Assembly: GCA_028583685.1 (NCBI GenBank)
Contig: JAMXIF010001253.1
Span: 76,020,819 to 76,084,818 of the forward strand
Direction: 5' to 3'
Length of the DNA: 64,000 nt
From: Petaurus breviceps papuanus
Lineage: Eukaryota > Chordata > Mammalia > Diprotodontia > Petauridae
The notes under the pieces are model-generated. The model was not told the origin of the DNA. It did not search any database and worked only from the letters and a program-made list of their open reading frames with translations. The first letter of the stretch is position 1. Every line of letters starts with the position of its first letter. The translations under genes were made by a program, and so were the position numbers. This document shows positions 55,546 to 64,000 of the stretch, in pieces.

Positions 55546-57184
55546 TGAGTCATTCAAGAACACTGAATCGAGAAAATTATGTTACATGTGAATGCTTTTC
55601 ATCTTACTGGTGAATATTTTCAGATGTAATGACAGACTAGGAATGAAGTCTCTAGGTCTTTTTATGATGCTTGTTGATCATCTACTGAGGTTGGTGCACT
55701 CCTTTGTGCTATGCAGGAGCTGTGTCCAGAGACAAACTAAAAGGAGAAGCAGCAGAGTTTACTGTTTTCATTTATGAATACCATTCTTATGTATTTAAAT
55801 CCATTGGCTTTGTTAGCATGCCAACCCAAACAAATGTCTTGAAAAGGTAGAAATGGACCGTTATACTTGCTGGTTTAGTGTCATGACCCATGGTCCTGAA
55901 GTCATAGTGAAGATATCCTTTTAATTTGGGAATTCAAGGATTCTAAACATTTTGCTGCTGTTTGGCATTCTCACCCACCCCCACCTGGCTTGTTTCCCCC
56001 TCACAATAGCAGTCTTCCGCCATGAAGTGTCTCAGGAAGTGAATGTAGACACTGATCAATATGTTCCCTGGTATTTTGGCTTTTAGAGTACAGTTGTTCA
56101 TTGAACTTGAAGTGTTGGCCTGCAAGAGTTGGTCTTCAAGCAATTCAAATAGGAAACAGCTACAACTTGGTCCCTGCTTTGGAAACTGAATATCATTAAA
56201 GGGAGGCACTTAATCAGTCCATTAGGGATATTTAAACAGTCAGCCACATGTGGTTACAGCAAAGGAGAGAAGGATGAAAGGTATTGGAACCCTGGATACA
56301 TTCCACAGTGTGGTGCACAGCCAGTTAAGTTCTCCTAGAGCTTGGGCCAGTTTTTGGAACCCTTGAAGCCTCAGGACCACCCCAGTAGTCTGGAAATATC
56401 CTCAGAAGTTTGTTCTGGGCCTAGGTCCAACGGACCTCTAAGTGGGAGGTTTGGTTCCAGAGATTCTGATCCATGTAGTGGGAAACACTGGTTTCCTCTT
56501 GTATGCTAGATCTGCATGTCCTGAGATGTTCCAGCGTTCTATTGATTAGATCCCTGGGTGGGGTCAGGGACTGCTGGTAGTTTACAAGTGTCTTCTAGTC
56601 AGGTTTCCCTTTTAGTGTTAATATTTATAACATAATGAAACCAATGCTTTTGTTTCTGGAATGAATTAATTTATTTTTAATATCCATCAGAGTGTCAGGG
56701 TGTGGCTCACTGTTTTCTCATTAAAAGCAACACTGACCCTCCTGTAAATTCTGGCATGAGGCTAGTGTAACTTGTATTGTTTTGGCAAATGATAGACTGG
56801 AATTGAGTGAAGGAGTCAACCTAGAGTGGGGTAGAGGGCAGAGGTTGTGGAAGAAGCAGTGTCCTTAAGAAGGCTAGAATGTGACAGACTATTCTCCGAG
56901 CACTCTGAAAAGGAGCACTGGCAGATGTTTGGGGAGATAGTTTTGGCCTGCCTCCACTGCCCAGTCTTGCCTTATGATGATTTCTTCACTAGTCATTTAG
57001 GCATTAGAAATATGGCAACAGCATATTTAGGAGGTAGGGATGGTGCATTTATTCCTTTTTTGGCTTGTTTGTTCTTATTTAGTCTGGCATGTACAGAATA
57101 GTCACTTGGAAGCTTGGTAAATCCTGTTGAACTTTTCAGGGTTGTGGTTGAGGGCGATTAGTAGTGATATAACAAGGTAAGCCT
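55546..57184. other. Repeat-poor single-copy stretch
   Basis: About 1.6 kb with no recognised transposon. The open frames here (55592-55777, 56847-57101 plus; 55943-56209 minus) show no family motif. Repeat poverty in so repeat-dense a window may mark functional or conserved sequence. Confidence 0.45.
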
Positions 57185-57275
57185 AAGCTAAGGTCCATCC
57201 CAGCTCTAAGATACTGTGATTGAATCAGTCAGCAAGCATTTATTAAAAGTTTACTCTGGGCTCAACTTGGTTCTA
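57185..57275. mobile_element. MIR 3' scrap next to an antisense L2 tail
   Basis: gtccatcccagctctaagat (MIR, plus), then cagtcagcaagcatttatta (L2, minus). Confidence 0.55.
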
Positions 57276-57289
57276 ATAAATACCTTTAG

Positions 57290-58563
57290 GAATGATTAAC
57301 CTTCAAAAATTGGTTTATTTCTTGTTCATATGTAGTTTTTAATGAGAAGTGACAAATTTCCCTCCTTCATGTTTGATAGAGTGGGTAAATTAATATCTCC
57401 TAATATGAAATGCCCCATTGGTTCTTTGTTGACACAGTGAAATACTGTACTCTGAATTTTAAATAAAGTTCTCTTTGCAGGTGACTTGAAAATGAAATGG
57501 GAAGAGTATTAAGACTAATTTTATAGGAATTCTCTGCTTTGGTAAGCTATTTGCTAGGTTGTACTTTGAGCTAAATTGCTTCAGTGCAATTTGAGGGGGG
57601 AAAAGACAGTTGTATTGAAAATTACAGAAATCATTTTGCCAGGAATATCTGTTTTCTCCTTTTCATATCTCACCTTGAGAACATCTGCTTTTCCCAAATC
57701 AGTTGCGCATGAAGTATAATACACTTTTGTATTCAAATGGCACAAAAACACATCTTTCTCAGTTAACGGAATAGCTGTTAGCAAAGAGTTTCCACCTCTC
57801 ATAAAACTATTATGTCAGCACCGGGCTCGCCTAAACACATTTTTATACCTCAGACCTGTGATTTTTTTTAATCTGTTGAGATTCCTGCTGCAAAAAAACT
57901 GCTTCTAGTCAGCCCGTATTTGTAGTTATTGTGCTCTTTCAGACTCAAGTGTGCTTGTATGTCCAAGCTGTGTTGCCATGGTACCTCATGACATGAGTTG
58001 GCGAAACCAGTAGAAGAGTTAAAGGGACAACTAGTGCTTGGGGTATGGATCATAAGACCTACAGTTTGCCAACAGCTTTTGGGCAAGAGTATGAAGAAAA
58101 TGGCTCAATTCAAAATGGAATATGCCTGGGTAACTTCAGTTTCGGTAGATCTGTTGCTGTATGGTTCACCAAATGGGCCATGAGCTCACTTGGAAAATAA
58201 GCTCCAGCTTTAAATTCTTCCACACTGTTCACTAACAACCATCTGCACTGATCTCAGAGCATAAAAATGAAATTTGATATGATCAATTGAATTGAGCTAT
58301 TAAATGTGTGCTTATATTAAGACTAAATTATGGTCATCTGATACTTCTGGTTGATATTTCATTTTCCCCACCCAACATGTATTAAGAGGAGGATAGCAAT
58401 AATATAAAGATTACATGAAACTAAAGACAATGTGGAAATCTCTTTGAATTCCTCTTGGCAAGTCCTATTTATTATTGTTTTTTAGACTTTTTTGGGGAGA
58501 GAGGCAGTGTGTTCTTTGGGTCGTTGGCTCCAGCCTTCTATTCCCTCTTCACATATGCTTCAG
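57290..58563. other. Repeat-poor single-copy stretch
   Basis: No recognised transposon. Short plus-strand open frames in the 57998-58195 part are not assignable. Confidence 0.45.
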
Positions 58564-58784
58564 CAGAAGAACCTACGGTCAAATGAACACTTTAAAGCAC
58601 AATTGGAGTTAGGAGGACCAACAAAAGAAAGCAGTCACGCGGACCCTTTTGTCTCTGCTAATTCCGAAATGCTGCTGGCTTTGGAGGAGCCTGAAAGCCT
58701 CCACTTACGCATGTTTGTCACTCTGGAGCGCTAATGGTCTGGAGGGAGGAGATTCTGAAGGTCTTTAATGTGGTTATGTACATG
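58564..58784 (+). other. Candidate transcribed exon (unassigned)
   Basis: A good acceptor precedes it: a pyrimidine tract ttctattccctcttcac, then atgcttcag at 58555-58563. The frame is open to a stop at about 58731-58733 (ending HLRMFVTLER). It is richer in G+C and CpG than its surroundings (cacgcggacc, ttccgaaatg, gagcgctaat). A plausible donor, catgtaagc, follows at about 58785. It could be a terminal coding exon, a non-coding RNA exon or chance. No protein family was recognised. Confidence 0.2.
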
Positions 58785-58950
58785 TAAGCCTTCCTGTTTA
58801 ATTGTGGCATTTCTATAAAGATGGACTTAGGCTCCCATCTTGCTCTTCTCAGAGGCTTAGGTTTAGATTAAGTGTTTGTACAGTGCTCCTTAAGTATTTC
58901 CACATTGGACAGCAAGAAGTACTAAATATATTTCTGATGTTCCTGGGAGG

Positions 58951-59117
58951 GAGTCTTCTCCTTCTCCTTCTCCTTCTCCTTCTCCTTCTCCTTCTCCTCC
59001 TTCCTCTTCTCTCCTCTCTTCTCTCTTCTCCCTCTTCCTCTTCTCTCTTCTCTCCTTCTCTCTCCTTCTTCCTCTTCTTCCTATTCTCTTCCCTATTTGT
59101 CTCTGTCTCTTCTCCTT
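58951..59117 (+). repeat. Homopyrimidine tract, (CTTCTC)n-derived
   Basis: About 165 bases of C and T with very few purines, starting with eight or so ctccttctc-type units and grading into irregular CT. Such mirror-like tracts can form triplex DNA. The long frames across it on both strands (serine/leucine-rich on plus, arginine/glutamate-rich on minus) are artefacts of the repeat. Confidence 0.95.
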
Positions 59118-59366
59118 CAAACCCTTTTAGAACGCACTTTGCATTCTGGTCATTTTGGCTCCACTGAGTAGGAAAGGTGAGCAAGAATGGTTCTGGTGGC
59201 CAAAATCACGTAGCTGATACATAATTACTTGATTCAACAAAAGTAGGTTTTTTTCCATTGAGGAAGGTTTCCATTGACCATTTGATTGTTTTTATTGCCT
59301 AACAAATTCCAAAAACTAATTGAAGGACTTTTTCTTGTATTTCAAGCCTGATGTCTTTCTTGACAG

Positions 59367-59529
59367 GAATGATAACTCAGTCTTTATTCCTAAAGGTCTA
59401 TTTAAGGAGATTTGCCCTGTTGAACCTGACCAAGTAGTTGTATCAGGGCAAGTTTTCATTGCTATTCATTCTTCAAATGGAATTAAAAAAAATAGACTTT
59501 CTTACTGCTTGGATTACTGGGATCATCAA
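59367..59529 (+). CDS. Candidate internal coding exon, protein unknown
   Basis: A 163-base block is open in one frame. It is preceded by an acceptor (gatgtctttcttgacag, AG at 59365-59366) and followed by a donor, caa|gtatgt (59530-59535). The frame is open over 84 codons from about 59320 to 59574. An alternative acceptor (gtatttcaag, exon from 59347) gives 183 bases, 61 codons, with no phase change. The peptide includes NDNSVFIPKGLFKEICP, VEPDQVVVSGQVFIAIHS and LSYCLDYWDHQ. It has mixed composition, with several C, W and Y, which is unusual for chance frames in AT-rich intron. No domain or family was recognised, so a lost or processed gene copy is also possible. It lies in the repeat-poor 55.5-60.4 kb part. 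No partner exon was identified with confidence. Confidence 0.25.
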
Positions 59530-59535
59530 GTATGT

Positions 59536-60440
59536 TTTCATTTAATTATGCTTTTTTCCCTTCTGCCACATTAATGTTTTCTAGGTAGGATGTAAAGGTA
59601 GACCAAAAATAGCTGGGAAATTGCTTTTTGTGTAAATGTTCTTTTCTTTCAGCTTATCCTCATGTGAAAGACCTGTTTGCAGTTTGGAATAAGTTATTTA
59701 TAAAAGCATGTTACCTTGATTGTGTTATTCAGTATAACTGCCCCCATCATTATCTGCAAACTCCCCAAATGTTTAGTGTCCTTTAAAGATCACTGGATCA
59801 AGGAAGTAGAATGAATTGGGCATATTGTACAACAAGCCAAGCATTTAAGAGTAAATCTATTTATTATTCTTTATTTGCGTCTTACATGGGCTGGAAAACT
59901 TCATTATCCTTGAAATTACTATTTGTACTATTGTAAAATTGGCTGATTGCATTCTGATATTTGCAAATTGTTCATGCGTTCCACTTGAGGATGCCTATTT
60001 AAGAAATCTCGAGTTAGAGTTAACCTAATCCTGCCTTACCTGGGCTCTTGAGAAAGATAAATTGAAAAGAAATCTTTTCAAAAGAATTAAAGTGCTAGTG
60101 GAGAGACTTACTTGCTGGATGTCTGAATCCAGAAGATTAGTTTTTAAAATAAACTCATATAAGACATTCATGGTTCATTAGGTTAACTTCTAGTGGAATC
60201 TAGTCTTTAATAACCATATGAAGGGGAGGACATTGAACATTAAATAATTCAGTCAAACCCTGACTAGTCATTTGGAATAAAGTAGGGTTGGTTTATTTGT
60301 TTTGTTTTTTAAAGATTGAAATTACCTGGTGTAGTTGGCTGCAAATTATTCCTACTTTCCAGAATAAACATAAGAAAAAGGGAGAGATTTAACTTTTTTA
60401 TGATTCAAAGGGCTAAAAGTAGTTGAACTGGGGGAAATGA
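59536..60440. other. Unassigned, repeat-poor
   Basis: No recognised transposon or further exon-like block. Confidence 0.4.
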
Positions 60441-60443
60441 AGA

Positions 60444-60612
60444 AACCCCCCCCCCTTTTTTTTTTGCTTTTTGGAGGGCAATTGGGGTTAAGTGATTTGC
60501 CCAAAGTGACACAGCTAGTAAGTGTGTCAAGTGTCTGAGGTCATATTTGAACTCAAGTCCTCCTGACTCAAGGGCTGGTGTTCTATTCACTGTGCCACCT
60601 AGCCACCCCCCT
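60444..60612 (-). mobile_element. Marsupial SINE (ctagctgcc family)
   Basis: Preceded by C and T homopolymers, then ggagggcaattggggttaag, gacacagctagtaagtgtg, ttcactgtgccacctagcc. Confidence 0.88.
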
Positions 60613-60614
60613 GC

Positions 60615-61145
60615 CCCCCAAAAAAGAACCTTTTAAACAATTTCCTAGGCATGAAATAATTTTGAGAGAAATGACCAAAACTCCACCATTATTGAGCTAG
60701 TGGTCTCTACTAATACTCAAAAACTACATACAGGTTTGAAATAATTAAGAAATATATTTGATGCTTTTAAAGAATATATTGTAGTAACCTCTCTAAACCA
60801 CTCCTTTCCTTAGAATAAAGAGAAGCAGTTAATTAATACCATCCTCTTTGGCAGTTACAACTGGTAGCCTCTGCATGATTCTGTAGCCATAGTTACCCAT
60901 ATCTCTACTGAGAGGAAGAAGATTTATTTCTTCAGAGGTTCTTTTAGTGTTGTTTTCATTTATGTAATTGGGGAAAAGAGAAAATACTTTTTTTTAAAAA
61001 AACCTATCAAGGATTTTATATTTTTATAGAGGAAGACAACACATAAAAGTATATAGAGAGGGAAAGACTGGAGAGTGTGGAGTGGGGGTAGAGCAAGGCA
61101 CTACTTACTGCCCACTGGACATTTCAAACTGGGTGTTCAGGAGAG
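60615..61145. other. Unassigned
   Basis: No features recognised. Confidence 0.4.
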
Positions 61146-61565
61146 CCCTGGTGAACTCTCAAACTCAGTGATATGTCCAAGCAGAATTCTTTTTCTTTCC
61201 TCTTCAAACCCACCTTTCTTTCACTTTTCCCTATTTCTGTTGAAGGCAACACTGTTATTCTGGTCTCCCAGGTTTGTAATCTCGGTGTTATCCTCAACTC
61301 TTTGCTTTTCTTTATTCTACATATTTAGTCAGTTGCCAGATATTGCTATTTCTACCCTCACAACATCCCACCATTTCTTCCTATTCCCAGCTGTCACCTT
61401 AGCCTAGGCCCTCATCACCTCTAACCTTGATAATTGCAACGGCCTCTTAACTGGTCACTTTGCTTCATGTCTTTTTCCACTTCAGTCCATCCTTCTCACT
61501 GCTACCAAAGTGATTTTTCTTAAGTGCATATCTGACCATATCACTTCTTTACTCAATTAAAACTT

Positions 61566-61729
61566 TTTAAAAAACTTTTTGGAGGGGGAAAGGTAGGGCA
61601 ACTGGGGTTAAGTGACTTGCCCAAGGTCACAAGGCTAGTTTTGTGTTAAGCATCTGAGGCTGGATTTGAACTCAGGTCCTCCTGACTCCAGGGTTGGTGC
61701 TCTATTCACTGTGCCACCTAACCACCCTT
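61566..61729 (-). mobile_element. Marsupial SINE (ctagctgcc family)
   Basis: gggcaactggggttaagtg, acttgcccaaggtcacaagg, gctggatttgaactcaggtc, actgtgccacctaaccaccc. It sits in the T-rich end of a small L1 piece. Confidence 0.88.
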
Positions 61730-61803
61730 TTTTCTTCTTTTTTAAAAAATGTATTTGTTTACTTTTAGTTTACAGCATTCAGTTCCACAATCCCATGAGT
61801 TTC
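61730..61803 (-). mobile_element. Short 5'-truncated L1 insertion
   Basis: A T-rich left end (antisense poly-A), then ttacagcattcagttccac and aatcccatgagttt, resembling antisense marsupial L1 3' sequence. The insertion, with the SINE, is bounded by actcaattaaaactt (61551-61565) and actcaactaaaactt (61804-61818), a 15-base target duplication with one mismatch. Confidence 0.6.
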
Positions 61804-62344
61804 ACTCAACTAAAACTTCATTGGTTTCTTATTGCCTCCAAAGTAAAAAAAAATTTTTTTAAACTTTTGATAACTTTGGCCTACCTTATTTTCTTGGCTT
61901 CATTGTACATTAACTGACCTCAAAACTCTGTAATCCAGTCAAATGGGCTATAATATTATATCTTCTATTTTGGTGCTTTTGCATTGACTCACAGATGCAC
62001 GAAATGCATTCTCTCCTTACCTTTTCCTCAGAGAATCCTTCTCTTTCTTCAAGACACAGCTCAAGCAGCATCCCCTACATATCATGTTTCCTGATCTTCT
62101 TTACTGGTGCTGATCATCTTGTATTTAACTAATTTGCATTTATTCCCCTTAGGTTTATTTTGTATAAACTTCTAGATGTCTTCCTTGACTCCCAGATTAT
62201 GATGTAAGCTCATTGTGAGTAGAGATTGTCTAATTTTTTTATATTTGTAGCCACAGGACCTAACAAAATTCCTGACACGTCGTAGGTGATTAAATAAATG
62301 TTTATTGATGAACAAATTGGCCAAGTATTGGAAGAGTCCTCTGA

Positions 62345-62400
62345 GGTTTAGGATGTCAGAGCTAGAAAAGACCTTGTGCTAGGGAAGGGCTGAATTCAAC
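62345..62400 (-). mobile_element. MIR 3' fragment
   Basis: gaggtttaggatgtcagag, ctagaaaagaccttgtgct. Confidence 0.45.
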
Positions 62401-62401
62401 A

Positions 62402-63780
62402 AGCCCTCTTTGGTCATTTCAGTCACTTAAGTAAACTAGTACGGTTGTTCCTGGCATTCCTGATCCTTAGAAAAGGTGAAATTATGGGCAATAAAAGGGA
62501 AATTTCAGCTCTGAAAGTTTGGGGATTTTATCTTTTTACATGATTCTGGATATTATTTTAGACAACTGTGTGTGCTTTCAGATAGCCCTTGTCTGTTTCT
62601 TGCTGAGGGCCTTTAGGGGGTGGATTATTAATGAAAATAATCACTCTACTAGGTTTCATCTAAAAGATTACTGAGGTGTGTGTCCACTCCCCTCCCCCCC
62701 AGAGTCCCCTGAAAGCTTGCAGTAACCATCATAGTACACAAAAATGGGTTGACAGAAGGCACCTAGGATATCCCAGTGCTTTTTTTTGCTGCCAGCTGTG
62801 AATGAATAATTCCTTTTTCTTCTTGAAAAGGAAAGGAGAAGATGGGCTGGAGGCAAAAGCTTGAGCTTAAATCTGGGCAACATTTCAAAGGAAAGGATGG
62901 GTTAGTCACTGCATTAGTAGTGCTCCCAATTTTAGCTGAAATATACCTTTTAAAAACACGAATTTTGAGAGGAGCTATGAAATCAGAGGGGGAGGAAGTT
63001 GGTACAGGTTGGGACATTTCCCCTATTTCCAGAGCCCCAGGTGCTAGGCTGCCCTTGAGCTTGAAGGTATTTTTTTTTTTTTTGGACAGGAGCTCAATGT
63101 GTAGAATAAGAATTGGTTTCACACTGCAAACTTATTAATTGGGTCTTAACAAAGTAGTCAAAAACTAAAAAGAAATTGAAATTTTTTTAAAAGAACTGTT
63201 TTCTTTGAGCGTTTTTCATCTTTGAAGTCTTTTCTATTAATGTTGTTTTCCTTTCAGTAACAGTACAGATAAGTAAAATAGCTTTTTCAAGGTCAGTGAG
63301 AGGTAGAGGCAGAGTGGGAGATGAACTGCTCAATATGCAAAGGAGCTTGGATGTATCCCAGTGTGCCAGGTGGAGTTTATAAGGACTGCTGCTTCCTGTC
63401 CTGAATAAAAAGCAGAAAGCACTAATTATGCCATAAACCATACAACAAAACCCTCATTGGACCTCAGTGAAGTATCCAACCCTGTGCAGAACTAGCATTT
63501 TTTTTTTCCCTAAATAATGACCTGAAGGTAGAAACTATTAATACTGAAGAACATTTTACATTCAAGGCTAGTGAAAAAACCCCTCTAAGATGATCAAGGT
63601 AGGAAGATGAAGAGGTTGAGAAAGGAATGTGTGAAGAGAGACAAAGCAAAAACTTTAAAATTAAATCTGGCAATTCTGATCTTTGTGCTGTGCCTTGTAC
63701 AAAGCCCAGATAATGCAGGCCTTCTCACTTTCTTGCGTTTAGTTGGTTGGTACCCAGTCAATCGCCTTTTCAAAAGCCTG
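62402..63780. other. Unassigned, mostly single-copy
   Basis: T runs near 62780 and 63070. Overlapping frames at 62668-63138 on both strands have no motif. Confidence 0.4.
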
Positions 63781-63784
63781 TCTC

Positions 63785-64000
63785 ACAGCTTATATCCTCC
63801 AGGTAGTCTTCCATGAGGCACCACCATACCTCACTCCTGTTATAGTACTAGATTTATATGTTGCTTTCTAAGTAGTGTTAAGAATTTAGTTGTGTGCCTA
63901 GTCAGTCTCCTCAGAGTGTGAACTTCTTTGGAGCTCTTTATGTTCTTTTTATCAGCCTTCAGCATCTCTTTTGAGGTCTGTGCATAGAAGACACCAAGGA
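63785..64000 (+). mobile_element. Probable L2 LINE 3' part, running off the window
   Basis: aggtagtcttccatgaggc, cagagtgtgaacttctttgg and a decayed tail. Confidence 0.35.

Larger units (their letters stand above)
61150..62315 (+). mobile_element. L2 LINE, long sense copy split by L1 and a SINE
   Basis: 61150-61565 covers the RT C-terminal region (aatctcggtgttatcctc; cctaggccctcatcacctc; agtgcatatctgaccatatc). 61804-62315 covers the 3' part (actaaaacttcattggtttc; tcaagacacagctcaagc; tgatgtaagctcattgtgag; gtgattaaataaatgttta). Confidence 0.85.

Noticed and set aside
58802-59184. Open frames of 121, 111 and 76 codons on both strands (leucine/serine-rich and arginine/glutamate-rich)
   Set aside because: They run through the CTTCTC microsatellite, which cannot contain stops in these frames. 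Composition is purely that of the repeat.
1-64000. CRISPR arrays, bacterial operons, ribosome binding sites, tRNA or rRNA genes
   Set aside because: The DNA is vertebrate. No regularly spaced repeat-spacer structure was seen, and the tRNA-like sequences are SINE heads.

Overview
This is vertebrate nuclear DNA, and almost certainly from a marsupial. The diagnosis rests on repeats. There are several copies of the MAR1-type CORE-SINE, with its tRNA-like head (gggcagctaggtgg) and RTE/BovB-like tail (gactgaacaacaac). A second marsupial SINE family ending in the cacctagctgcc box is also present. So are antisense pieces of marsupial L1, an RTE (BovB-clade) open reading frame, and a very high density of old L2, L3/CR1 and MIR copies, as expected of marsupials. 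The species cannot be fixed from the sequence; an Australian marsupial is a guess based on one SINE subfamily.

No protein-coding gene can be assigned with confidence. The window reads as deep intron or intergenic DNA. Nearly all of the short open frames are chance runs or fall in repeats. Two places on the plus strand look more like exons: a 163-base open block with good splice sites at 59367-59529, and a shorter open block at 58564-58784. Both lie in the most repeat-poor part of the window (about 55.5-60.4 kb). All seven L1 pieces recognised are on the minus strand, which weakly suggests plus-strand transcription through the window.

Layout: 0-5 kb has L2, MAR1, L1 and a decayed U6 snRNA copy. 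5.8-11.9 kb has MAR1 copies, MIRs, two short hAT-type elements with terminal inverted repeats, and an L3 > MIR > L2 nest. 13.5-15 kb has two L2 copies tail to tail. 17.9-19.0 kb has an LTR-like element with internal tandem repeats. 20.8-30.4 kb has long L2 copies (one over 1.1 kb) and a dense SINE/L2 nest at 25.1-26.1 kb. 31.0-31.7 kb has a half hAT palindrome and two SINEs at one target. 34-42.2 kb has L1 pieces, a solo-LTR-like element with a TATA box, and a 1.2 kb split L2. 42.8-55 kb has SINEs, many MIRs, L2 and RTE. 55.5-60.4 kb is mostly single-copy. 60.4-62.3 kb has SINEs and a nested L2 > L1 > SINE.

Repeat calls were made by eye from remembered consensus sequences. Family names are more reliable than exact ends, which may be off by 5-30 bases unless target-site duplications are given.
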